Of a stretch of 48,812 bases of DNA, positions 1 through 7,332 are shown one piece after another (the first letter of the stretch is position 1; every line of letters begins with the position of its first letter). Both the position numbers and the translations under genes were made by a program. The stretch is from F23-D06 sp963643165 (GTDB taxonomy: Bacteria; Bacteroidota; Bacteroidia; Bacteroidales; WCHB1-69): assembly GCA_963643165.1 (NCBI GenBank), contig CAVIJD010000012.1, positions 1 to 48,812 on the forward strand. The letters are read 5' to 3'. The notes below the pieces were generated by a model. The model had not been told where the DNA came from. It made no database searches and worked only from the letters and a program-made list of their open reading frames with translations.

Positions 1-130
1 AGAGGGCGAAAGCGGGCTGCCGCAGGCAGTCTGCTCCATAACCGGCGGTGGAGCGACCGCAAGGGAGCGGAACCGTCGGCTGCGACGCGCCCACGCCCTA
101 TGGGCCCTCGAAGAGGGCCAACATCAACGT
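1..130 (+). repeat. Structured repeat, copy A (inverted relative to copy B)
   Basis: These 130 bases match the reverse complement of 48678-48807 with eight differences by eye (positions 51, 86, 88, 90, 104, 118, 125 and 127), about 94% identity. Three hairpins can be drawn: 17-21 with 25-29, 45-49 with 56-60, and a seven-pair stem 103-109 with 113-119 around a GAA loop. Two of the differences, 104 and 118, fall opposite each other in the third stem and swap a G-C pair for an A-T pair, so pairing is kept. No continuous reading frame of known type crosses it. I read it as a dispersed, probably noncoding repeat; its family is unknown to me. Confidence 0.8.
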
Positions 131-213
131 CCAGGTCGGAAATCGCAGACTTCGCCAAGTACAAGCAGAAGTTTTTCGAGAAGTACATCGACCTTCCCAA
201 TGGCCTGCCGCAT
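124..213 (+). mobile_element. Remnant of an ISAs1-type transposase N-terminal region
   Basis: In the frame that reads TCG at 136, about 26 codons translate to SEIADFAKYKQKFF followed by EKYIDLPNGLPHP. This resembles the N-terminal associated domain of ISAs1 (H-repeat) transposases, where an E-I-x-x-F segment leads into a LPNGIPSHDTF motif. The match stops right after the LPNG-P-H-P stretch and turns into unrelated repeat sequence, and no start codon or DDE domain is present. It is a decayed fragment only. The family call comes from a short stretch and could be wrong. Confidence 0.45.
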
Positions 214-225
214 CCCGTCCCACGG

Positions 226-259
226 CTACCGCACGAATTTAGAATGTAGAGCGTTACGC
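226..259 (+). repeat. 34-bp dispersed repeat, copy 1
   Basis: This 34-base block matches the reverse complement of 27993-28026 at 32 of 34 positions. It contains two near copies of GAATGTA in tandem and ends in GCGTTACGC. It breaks the ISAs1-like fragment on its left and abuts a 7-base tandem repeat on its right. Confidence 0.7.
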
Positions 260-265
260 CTCACA

Positions 266-293
266 CATTCCTCATTCCTCATTCCTCATTCCC
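266..293 (+). repeat. Tandem 7-bp repeat, four copies of CATTCCT
   Basis: Four head-to-tail copies of CATTCCT (the last reads CATTCCC) lie between the 34-bp repeat and the glycosylase stop codon. Such runs can vary in copy number through slippage. No gene was seen in 1-307 apart from the transposase shred. Confidence 0.8.
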
Positions 294-307
294 AATTAAG
301 TCTTACG

Positions 308-763
308 TCAGTCCCGGTCTTCGAGCCAGATGACATCGCCGTCGAGGGGACAGCCGTTGTCGTCAGGGGTCACGCCGAGGGCACGGGCCACCTTTTCGGG
401 GCCGGAGGTCATGTCGGAGGAGGCCTGCCGACTGCCGCAGCGCGACAGCATCAGTTCCTCGCCGTGGGTCGGAATGATGCCCCGCACCAAGACGGCGTCG
501 GGCACGTCAGCCTCATTGGTGACGAAGTGCAGCATATCGCGGTTGCCGTCGCACCGACAGACATACGCCACCCCACCCTCATGGTACATCATCTCGTTGC
601 AAGGGGTGTGCAGGCCGGCAGCACCTTTGCAGGCTTCCACCTCCGAGATGATGCCGCCCGCAATCTGACCCTCTTTCAGGGTGAAGAGATATTTGCCCAG
701 CAAGTCTCGGGCAATTGCCGACACGTCGTGTCCCAAAAAATACGATTTTTGCAGTCGCTTCAT
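308..763 (-). CDS. DNA-3-methyladenine glycosylase homologue (AAG/MPG family), shortened and divergent
   Basis: The 151-residue product matches the AAG family of base-excision glycosylases: LLGKYLF near residue 21, EVEA at 41-44 (counterpart of the catalytic Glu motif ETEAY), MYHEGGVAYV at 59-68, AVLVRG at 90-95, TSGP at 119-122 and IWLEDR at 145-150. The ATG at 763 is preferred; the open frame runs upstream, but that part does not look like the family. Several features suggest decay. The usual Tyr after the Glu motif is Cys, the YVYxxYG segment reads YVCRCDG, about eight residues before the MY motif are missing, and the protein stops right after IWLEDRD, where relatives continue for roughly 35-45 residues. 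The stop lies next to repeats. It may be a pseudogene in the making or a changed enzyme. Confidence 0.7.
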   Translation of the reverse strand: MKRLQKSYFLGHDVSAIARDLLGKYLFTLKEGQIAGGIISEVEACKGAAGLHTPCNEMMYHEGGVAYVCRCDGNRDMLHFVTNEADVPDAVLVRGIIPTHGEELMLSRCGSRQASSDMTSGPEKVARALGVTPDDNGCPLDGDVIWLEDRD

Positions 764-793
764 TTCACAGGAAAAACAAGGCTGCAAAACAAC

Positions 794-832
794 AAAAAAA
801 ACGGAGAACTGCAACGCAAAGCGTCGCAGTTC
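794..832 (-). terminator. Terminator-like hairpin with T-run between divergent genes
   Basis: Arms 806-812 and 826-832 pair over seven bases. After one mismatch, 814-817 and 821-824 pair over four more, around an AAA loop. Read leftward, the stem is followed four bases later by eight T residues (794-801), the form of an intrinsic terminator. No complete leftward gene ends here. It could therefore act as an attenuator or insulator ahead of the glycosylase gene, while rightward it would be a hairpin in the leader of the sigma factor gene. Confidence 0.55.
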
Positions 833-857
833 GTCAACAGAAAGAACATACCGCACT

Positions 858-1415
858 ATGTCCGAGAAAGAACGACAACTGATAAAAGGGTGTATGGAGG
901 GCGACAAGGCAAGCCAGAAGCAGCTCTATTTGGAGTACGGTCCCGCCATACGGGGCATCTGCCTGCGGTATGCCGCCTCGCCGGAGGAGGCCGACGACCT
1001 CTTCCACGACACGTTCCTGTTCATCTTGGTCAACTTCCGCCGTTTCGAGAACATCACCTCGCTGCAGGCATGGCTTCGCCGCATTGCCATAAACAAGGCC
1101 ATCGACCATTACCGCAAATGCCGCCGCATCCGGCAGGTGCCCCTCGAGGACCTGCCCTCCGAGCCCGCCGCCATAAACGGCAAGACCGACGAGAAGACCC
1201 TCTCGATGGACAAGCTCGTGACTTTCATCAACGAACTGCCCGACAAGTACCGCGTGGCTTTCAACCTGTATGTCATCGACGGCATGGACTATGACGACAT
1301 CGTGGCGAAGATGGGCGAGACCCCCACGAATGCGCGGACGCTGGTGTTCAGGGCCCGCAACATCCTACAACAGAAGATAAAACACTATTTGAATCACGAA
1401 GAATTCGATATATGA
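858..1415 (+). CDS. ECF-type RNA polymerase sigma factor
   Basis: The 185-residue protein has the two-domain ECF layout. Sigma region 2 lies at about 20-88 (ICLRYAASPEEADDLFHDTF, then the AWLRRIAINKAIDHYRK promoter-melting segment). Region 4 lies at about 120-173, with the helix-turn-helix around YDDIVAKMGETPTNARTLV. The ATG at 858 gives the normal ECF length; an upstream in-frame start at 681 would overlap the divergent gene and adds no family-like sequence. The gene overlaps the next by ATGA, so the two are probably translationally coupled. That downstream gene encodes a one-pass membrane protein, the usual place for a cognate anti-sigma factor. The inducing signal is unknown. Confidence 0.92.
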   Translation: MSEKERQLIKGCMEGDKASQKQLYLEYGPAIRGICLRYAASPEEADDLFHDTFLFILVNFRRFENITSLQAWLRRIAINKAIDHYRKCRRIRQVPLEDLPSEPAAINGKTDEKTLSMDKLVTFINELPDKYRVAFNLYVIDGMDYDDIVAKMGETPTNARTLVFRARNILQQKIKHYLNHEEFDI

Positions 1416-2284
1416 ACAACAAGAATTTGAAAGAACAGTTTGAGACTTTCCGTCCGTCCGTTGACGAGGCGGGATGGGAACGTCTTGACCGTGACCCTGC
1501 CCTGAGGCGCAACCGTCGCTGGCGCAAGCTGCGCAAGTTCCTGCCCCTCGGCGCGGCCTGCGTCACCATAGCCGCCGTGGCAGTAGTCGTGTGCATAGCC
1601 CTGCCGCGCACCGAGCATGCGGCGTCCACCGAATGCCACACCCCGCCGCCCACGCCGTCTGCCCCCATGACAACCGCAGCCGCTGACCACCCGGCCACGG
1701 CTCAACCTGTCCGCCCAAGTGCCGAGGCCGCCGTGCCCACTCGCGAAAGCAACATCGCCGCGACCGCTCCGGCACAAGCCGCCACGGAGAACAACAGCCG
1801 CGGCACGGCGGCCCTGACTGCCGACAGAAGCACGGGACACGTCAGTCCCAAGCCGCTGCCGCCCGTCCCGACGGTAAGCCCGCTGAGCCCGCTGCCGCCG
1901 CTGCGCCTCGCCGAGCTGGAACCTAAAGCAGCCGACACGGACATCGAGGATAGCGGCACCGACACCGTCGAACCGGCACCGACACCTGCCACCGAGCCGG
2001 CGCGGCTGTTCCTCGCCCCCAACGCCTTCACCCCCAACAACGACGGTATCAACGACCTTTTCCTGCTGCAGTGCAACGAACCCTGCACCCTCTTTGAACT
2101 CGACATCTACACCCGCAACGGCGAAAACGTGTTCAACACCAAACACATCGACCAAGGATGGAACGGCAAACGCCTCGACAGCGGCGACCCGCTGCCGCAA
2201 GCCGTGTATGTGTATGTGGTGAAATACCGCACCGCCGACGGCAAGTCGGGCTCCGAACATGGTCAAATACTACTCATCCGATAA
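1412..2284 (+). CDS. Anti-sigma-like membrane protein with a T9SS type B C-terminal domain
   Basis: The 290-residue protein has three visible parts. Residues 1-43 are a basic cytoplasmic stub with a VDEAGWERL motif. Residues 44-64 form one transmembrane helix. A long Pro/Ala/Thr-rich linker leads to a clear gliding-motility-associated type B C-terminal domain at about 198-290, starting APNAFTPNNDGINDLF and ending GQILLIR. There is no cleavable signal peptide, so the protein should sit in the inner membrane with the type B domain outside the cytoplasm. Its position, overlapping the sigma gene by four bases, suggests anti-sigma function, although no canonical anti-sigma domain is recognisable. 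Normal type B domain proteins are T9SS cargo, so the combination is unusual. Confidence 0.8.
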   Translation: MNNKNLKEQFETFRPSVDEAGWERLDRDPALRRNRRWRKLRKFLPLGAACVTIAAVAVVVCIALPRTEHAASTECHTPPPTPSAPMTTAAADHPATAQPVRPSAEAAVPTRESNIAATAPAQAATENNSRGTAALTADRSTGHVSPKPLPPVPTVSPLSPLPPLRLAELEPKAADTDIEDSGTDTVEPAPTPATEPARLFLAPNAFTPNNDGINDLFLLQCNEPCTLFELDIYTRNGENVFNTKHIDQGWNGKRLDSGDPLPQAVYVYVVKYRTADGKSGSEHGQILLIR

Positions 2285-2288
2285 AATC

Positions 2289-3590
2289 ATGCAAAACTTA
2301 GACAGAACCATCCCTCCCCTGCTCCACCCCGTCACAGACCTCAGACTCGCCGCCCCACGGCAACGGACACTGCCCAACGGCATCCCCGCGTTTCTGTTCG
2401 ACAACAACCAGTTGGATCTCATCCACATCATCGTCTCCATACGCACGGGCATCCTCTATGAGCAGACCAAGCACAGCGCCCTTTTCGCCTACACACTCCT
2501 GAAAGAGAGTTCGCCCGACCGCACCGCCGAGGAGATGTCAGCGTTCATGGACTTCTACGGCGCCTATCTCACCGTGTCGGAGACCCTCGACAAGACCACG
2601 ATGCTCCTCACCGTGCCCAAGCGCAACGTATCCACGGTGCTGCCTGCGGTATTCCGCTGCATGACCTCTCCGCACTACCGGGAGGAGAACCTCGAGCGTT
2701 ACAAGCAGCTCAAGATCAAAGACCTCGAATACAACTCACAAAAAAGCGACGTGCGCAACACCCAACTGATGCTCCACACCATGTTCGGCGACGGGCATAC
2801 CGCAGGGCAGTTCTCCACGCGCGAGAATCTGCAGGCCGTCACGACAGGAGACATAGAGGCGTTTCACCGCTACACCTTCATCGCCGAGAACCTGAGCCTC
2901 TTCGTCACGGGCAATTTAGACGGCGGCACCGAAGCGTGCATCTGCGACCTGTTTGCCCAAGTGCGTCAAGGGCAAGCGGCCCTGCCCTTGACGCACATCA
3001 CGATGCCTGCCGACCACACCCCCGTCATCGCCGAAGCGATGGAGGGAAGCGTGCAGTCGTCCATCACGCTCTGCATGCCGTGCATCGGCTATGCGCACCC
3101 CGACCGGCAGGGGTTCTCCATCCTCTCCACCGTGCTGGGCGGCTACTTCGGCTCACGACTGATGCAGAACCTGCGGGAACGGAACGGCTACACCTACGGC
3201 GTGTCGTCGGGCTCGGTTTATTTCGGCAGCCAGTCGCTGTTCATCTTCAACAGCGACGTCAACGCGGCACACACCCAAGACGCCATCGACGCTTGCATAG
3301 AAGAGACCGAACGCCTGCGGCAAGAGCCCGTGTGCGACGAAGAGCTGGAGTCGGCGCGCAGTTATCTTTTGGGCGAGATGCTCCGCGGCGTTGAAAACTC
3401 CGTGTCGTACACCAAAAAATATACCTTCTGGCACCATCACGGCACCGACGAGCGCGAATTTTCCGAAACCATCCGCCTGATACGGAGCATCACGGCAAAA
3501 CAACTGCAAAATTTAGCCCAAAAGTATTTCGAAAGCAATAATTTCACGAAAATCGTCGTTGGAAAAACCGACAACATCAAATCGCTATGA
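2289..3590 (+). CDS. M16 peptidase-family protein lacking the zinc motif
   Basis: The 433-residue product has the fold signature of M16 (insulinase/mitochondrial processing peptidase-like) proteins. It has an LPNGIPAFL start near residue 28, a domain-1 core to about 210, and a second domain with LRERNGYTYGVSSG at about 295-308, the place of the Arg/Tyr substrate-binding motif. Where active members have HxxEH, this protein reads HSALF (about 62-66), so zinc binding and catalysis are not expected. It resembles the inactive partner of two-subunit M16 enzymes, but no active partner is in this window. The ATG at 2289 was chosen because it lies four bases after the upstream stop; an earlier in-frame start at 2259 overlaps that gene. 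It overlaps the next gene by ATGA. Confidence 0.8.
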   Translation: MQNLDRTIPPLLHPVTDLRLAAPRQRTLPNGIPAFLFDNNQLDLIHIIVSIRTGILYEQTKHSALFAYTLLKESSPDRTAEEMSAFMDFYGAYLTVSETLDKTTMLLTVPKRNVSTVLPAVFRCMTSPHYREENLERYKQLKIKDLEYNSQKSDVRNTQLMLHTMFGDGHTAGQFSTRENLQAVTTGDIEAFHRYTFIAENLSLFVTGNLDGGTEACICDLFAQVRQGQAALPLTHITMPADHTPVIAEAMEGSVQSSITLCMPCIGYAHPDRQGFSILSTVLGGYFGSRLMQNLRERNGYTYGVSSGSVYFGSQSLFIFNSDVNAAHTQDAIDACIEETERLRQEPVCDEELESARSYLLGEMLRGVENSVSYTKKYTFWHHHGTDEREFSETIRLIRSITAKQLQNLAQKYFESNNFTKIVVGKTDNIKSL

Positions 3591-5674
3591 AGAGAACACT
3601 CGCCCTGCTCGGTTCCTTTCTCCTGCTCTTGCAGGCTTATGCCGTAGAACCGCCCATTCTGCAGTGCATAAAGCCCGTGACAAACAACACGCAGTTGGAG
3701 GTCTCGTGGACCTGGGCCAATCCGGGCAACGTCGGTTCCGACATCTACGACATCTACATCAATGGCGCCAAAGCCGCCACGCTCAACCAGTCGGCAGCCG
3801 TAATTGTCGGCAACACGCGGATCGCGCTCACCTCCACGGCCGAGACCTACTCGTGTCACATCATCGCCAAGAACGGCAGCGGCACCGACAGTGTAAGGTC
3901 AAACTCGCTCACCACCTTGAGCCTCACCGTCACCCCTCGCACCATTGACGGCCGTGACAGCAGCGGCGCGCTCCTCACCTGGCCCGCGCTCACCGGCGGC
4001 ACCATGAGCGCGACGTGGGACTCTTGCTATTGCGTCTATAAAAAGCGGGAGTTTGAGGAGGACTTCGACTACCGGATGCCCTTGGCCTCCATTCCCTTCT
4101 CCAACACCGCCCCCTCGTTCCTGGACACCTCCGATGTGTGCAACCGCAACATCTCCTACCAGATCGGCATCACCAACCATATCAGCACCTCAGGCAGCAA
4201 TGCCTGCTACTTCACCTCGAAGATCAAGAGCATCAAACTTTACGACAACATCAAGCCCCTGGTGCCGACACTCGACAGCGTTTCGGTGACAGAGGAGAAC
4301 ACGGTATTGTTGGGATTTCACACCACAGAGTTTTACATGTGGGCCTATATCGTCTATCAGGACGACGGCATCGGCGGCGGCGAGTACCTGGACACGGTCT
4401 TCAACGCCACACATTGGACCGACCGCGGGCTCAACCCCTCCGCGGAACAGCGAGGATACAAGATTGCCGTCCTCGACTCCTGCAACAACTGCTCCAACAT
4501 GACCGAAGAGCCGCAGTCGAACATGGTGTTGGCCTCACCCGCCACAGACGCCTGCCGCAAGAGCGCGCAGCTGCATTGGGGACGGTATGCCAACCTCTCC
4601 GGCGGCCTTCGGGAATACCGCATCTTCCTCAGCACGGACGGCGGCGCCACATACCGCCACGCCGGCACCACCGCGACACCCGAGTTCACGCTCGAGAACC
4701 TTGAGACGGGCACTGAATACCGCGCCTTCGTGCGCGCCGTGAACCAAGACAGCAGCATCACCGCAAGCAGCAACCGCGTGAACTTCCGCATCGAAAATGA
4801 GGACACCCCCGACGAAACCTACATACGCGCCGTGTCCGTCACCGACAATGCCTACATCACCGTCAAGGTACACACCACCGGCGATGAATATCCGTTCGAG
4901 AAACTGGTGCTGCAACGAAGCGACGACGGCGTCAACTTCGTACCACTCGCCGAACTGCCCTACCACAACGGCGCAGCGTACGAGTTCAAGGACTCCACTG
5001 CCGACTTCGCCTCGAAAGTCTATTACTACCGCACCTGTGTCATCAGCAGCGACTGCGGCATGGAATCCGGCATCTCCAACATATCGCACAACATCCTGCT
5101 GACAGGCACGACAGACGCGGCGCACCAATGCAACCTCGAATGGCAAGGCTATGAGGGCTGGGACGGCGAAGTGAGCCATTACGAAGTGATGTTGAAAACC
5201 GAATACGAGGACAGCTTCCTGCAACTGACGGGCGACTTGCCGCCACTGCCCCGCAACGCCTACACCGACAACGTGGCCGAGATGTCTGAAACCGGCTCCA
5301 AGTTCACCTACTGCATCGTTGCCAGGGAAAGCCCCGACAACTTCGGCTTTGAAGAGAGCAGCGCCTCCAACTATCTCACCTTGCAGCAAGCGTCCACCAT
5401 CATCATGCCCAACGCTTTCACGCCCAACTATGACGGGCTCAATGAAGTCTTCAGGCCTGTCAACGCCTTCGTGTCCAGCGAACGCTATGCGTTCACCATC
5501 ATCTCGCGGTTCGGCAAGACCGTGTTCCGCACCAACGACCCCGCATCGGGCTGGGACGGCAACAACATGGACGGCACCCATGCGCCCGCAGGGGTCTATG
5601 TTTACATCATCGACTATATGGATGCGCAGGGCGGCATGCGGCAACTCAGAGGCAGCGTCACCCTGCTGCGGTAG
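3587..5674 (+). CDS. Secreted fibronectin III-like protein with T9SS type B sorting domain
   Basis: The 695-residue protein starts with a signal peptide (MKRTLALLGSFLLLLQAYA, cleavage before Val-20). The middle carries several beta-sandwich, fibronectin type III-like units, for example the stretches ending in LETGTEYRAFVRAVN and KVYYYRTCVIS. The C-terminus, about 605-695, is a type B sorting domain with MPNAFTPNYDGLNEVF, SGWDGNN and GSVTLLR. It should cross the inner membrane by Sec and the outer membrane by the T9SS, ending on the surface or in the medium. It is the last gene of the four-gene coupled operon and the most obvious T9SS cargo in the window. No enzymatic domain was seen; a structural or adhesive role is a guess. 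Confidence 0.85.
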   Translation: MKRTLALLGSFLLLLQAYAVEPPILQCIKPVTNNTQLEVSWTWANPGNVGSDIYDIYINGAKAATLNQSAAVIVGNTRIALTSTAETYSCHIIAKNGSGTDSVRSNSLTTLSLTVTPRTIDGRDSSGALLTWPALTGGTMSATWDSCYCVYKKREFEEDFDYRMPLASIPFSNTAPSFLDTSDVCNRNISYQIGITNHISTSGSNACYFTSKIKSIKLYDNIKPLVPTLDSVSVTEENTVLLGFHTTEFYMWAYIVYQDDGIGGGEYLDTVFNATHWTDRGLNPSAEQRGYKIAVLDSCNNCSNMTEEPQSNMVLASPATDACRKSAQLHWGRYANLSGGLREYRIFLSTDGGATYRHAGTTATPEFTLENLETGTEYRAFVRAVNQDSSITASSNRVNFRIENEDTPDETYIRAVSVTDNAYITVKVHTTGDEYPFEKLVLQRSDDGVNFVPLAELPYHNGAAYEFKDSTADFASKVYYYRTCVISSDCGMESGISNISHNILLTGTTDAAHQCNLEWQGYEGWDGEVSHYEVMLKTEYEDSFLQLTGDLPPLPRNAYTDNVAEMSETGSKFTYCIVARESPDNFGFEESSASNYLTLQQASTIIMPNAFTPNYDGLNEVFRPVNAFVSSERYAFTIISRFGKTVFRTNDPASGWDGNNMDGTHAPAGVYVYIIDYMDAQGGMRQLRGSVTLLR

Positions 5675-5686
5675 GCGGCATTTCCC

Positions 5687-6748
5687 CTATCTGACCTTTA
5701 TCTTTTGCCCGATAGAGAGGATGCTTGTCTCCTTTATTCTGTTGAGCTGGCACAGTCTGGCCACCGTGGTGTGATAACGGCGGGCTATGGCCGACAACGT
5801 GTCGCCTTGCTTTACCTTGTGATACTGCGGGGCCGGGGCGGGGGTTGTCTCCGCGCTCTTGCTTTGCGGGACGGCGGTCGCCGTAGTGTCGTTAGAGCTC
5901 TGGCCGGAGGCGTCCGTAACTATGCGCTTGTTCGGTTCCAAGACAACAATCGTATTGGCCTTGCGGTCGATATTCTGGTACGCCGTGTTCAGCGTGGCCA
6001 CCGAGATGGGAATGTCCTTGTTGACCGTTCGCGGCGTGTCGGCCTTAGAGTGGCTGAAGAGCCATTCGTACGTCTGCGGCAGATAGAACATCTTGGCCAA
6101 CTGACCGTGGTTGACGCCTTTCAGCTTGTCGAAGCGCAGCAAGTCGGTACTTCCGCAGCTTTTCATGTCGTTCACAATGCGTTGCGAGCAAGAGACGGAC
6201 ACCGCGCGGTCAGCGGTCCCGTGAATAATCCAAAGCGGCACACTGTTGAGGCCGCAATGGCTTTTGAGGTTGCTGCCGCCGCACAGCGCCATAGCCGCGG
6301 CCACGCGCTCGGGATAGGTTGCCACATACTCAAATGTGCCATAGCCGCCAAGACTCATGCCGATGACGTAAATGCGGTTGGTGTCCATATCATAATGGGC
6401 CTGCACCCAGTCGAGCACATTGTTGATCTTGAGCGGTTTCCAGGGTCCGCCGGGGTTCTGCGGGGCCACAATCAGCGCATTGATGGTCCGTCCCATCGAA
6501 AGAGCATCCAAGCAGCCATATTTGCGGACCCTGTTCAGGTCGTTGCCGCAAAGACTGTTGCCATGCAGGAAAAGCACCACGGGTGTCTTTTCTTTGGTTT
6601 CTTCGTAGGTTTCGGGCACTGAAAGCCAGAAATTGTAGCCGTTATTGACCACTTGGCGGTGTGGTATAAACTCATACTCCTTTTGGGAGAATGCCGTCGT
6701 CCCCGACAAAAGCAGCAGAGACAGCAGCAGTATATGTTTTCTTTTCAT
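5687..6748 (-). CDS. Secreted alpha/beta-hydrolase (esterase-like) with C-terminal LysM domain
   Basis: The 353-residue protein has a signal peptide cleaved before Gln (TAFS-QKEY). An alpha/beta-hydrolase domain follows, with a likely oxyanion segment LFLHGNS, the nucleophile elbow GMSLGG (Ser about 132), an acid in HGTADRAV (Asp about 180) and the histidine in GVNHGQ (about 214). This resembles the esterase/dienelactone-hydrolase-like group. After a Thr/Ala/Pro linker, residues 309-353 form a LysM module (KVKQGDTLSAIARRYHTT, ending IGQKIKVR), which binds peptidoglycan or related glycans. A periplasmic enzyme held at the cell wall is the simplest reading. The substrate is unknown. The ATG at 6748 is preferred over the TTG one codon earlier. 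Confidence 0.82.
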   Translation of the reverse strand: MKRKHILLLSLLLLSGTTAFSQKEYEFIPHRQVVNNGYNFWLSVPETYEETKEKTPVVLFLHGNSLCGNDLNRVRKYGCLDALSMGRTINALIVAPQNPGGPWKPLKINNVLDWVQAHYDMDTNRIYVIGMSLGGYGTFEYVATYPERVAAAMALCGGSNLKSHCGLNSVPLWIIHGTADRAVSVSCSQRIVNDMKSCGSTDLLRFDKLKGVNHGQLAKMFYLPQTYEWLFSHSKADTPRTVNKDIPISVATLNTAYQNIDRKANTIVVLEPNKRIVTDASGQSSNDTTATAVPQSKSAETTPAPAPQYHKVKQGDTLSAIARRYHTTVARLCQLNRIKETSILSIGQKIKVR

Positions 6749-6760
6749 CAATTTTCAAAT

Positions 6761-7327
6761 TCAGGTTCTATGGCTGACGGCTTCGCAAAGTTGCCGGTAC
6801 CATTCCTTGCCGAACCTTTGTTCAAGCGGTGTCTGGAGGAAACGGTAAACAGGCAACGACAGTTCTTTCCCTTTTCGGCAGGCGGAGGCACAGATGTCCC
6901 AATGATGGTAATTCAGCGCGATGTATTTGCCCACCTTGCTCTCCCTGACAGGATAAAGGAAACACGACACCGGTTTCCGGAACGGGATTTCGCCTTTCAG
7001 GAAAGCCGTCTCTATTGCGCATTTGCAGATGCCGTCTTCAAAGAACGAAAACGCACACGCGGCGTTGTGCGGCATCAGCGGGGTCGCAAATTCCCCATTG
7101 TCAAACACAAAGGTGTCGCCGTTCTGTTCAATCACGGCAACACCTTCGCGGGTCATGTATTTTTTGAATATCGGGTAGTTCTCGTCCAGGTCGGCGGGCT
7201 CTTCGGGAGTCAGCGGCGCACCCGCGTCGCCCTCCACGCAGCAAGTTCCCCGGCATTCGGACAAGTCGCAGCAAAAGCACTTGTCAACAAGTTCGTCCGA
7301 GACGAGAACATTCCCTACAATGAGCAT
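6761..7327 (-). CDS. DUF3109 family protein, cysteine-rich
   Basis: The 188-residue protein matches the DUF3109 family common in Bacteroidota. Cys clusters lie at KCFCCDLSECRGTCC near residues 16-31, then HNAACAF, GICKCAI, PVSCFLYP and DICASACRKG. The pattern resembles YkgJ-type proteins thought to bind metal or an iron-sulfur cluster, but the biochemical role is not known. It lies five bases downstream of the tryptophanase gene and 12 bases upstream of the LysM esterase gene, so the three are probably one transcript. No export signal is visible. Confidence 0.82.
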   Translation of the reverse strand: MLIVGNVLVSDELVDKCFCCDLSECRGTCCVEGDAGAPLTPEEPADLDENYPIFKKYMTREGVAVIEQNGDTFVFDNGEFATPLMPHNAACAFSFFEDGICKCAIETAFLKGEIPFRKPVSCFLYPVRESKVGKYIALNYHHWDICASACRKGKELSLPVYRFLQTPLEQRFGKEWYRQLCEAVSHRT

Positions 7328-7332
7328 TATTC

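Noticed and set aside
48..242. Open frame of 64 codons within repeat copy A
   Set aside because: Its start codon is not kept in copy B, the differences between copies do not favour silent sites strongly, and the downstream part runs out of frame through the ISAs1-like fragment.
4535..5644. Long minus-strand frames inside the type B cargo gene and similar long shadows in ribBA, porM, recQ and the receptor gene
   Set aside because: They lie antisense to strongly supported genes, have biased composition expected from codon usage of the real strand, and show no protein-family motif.
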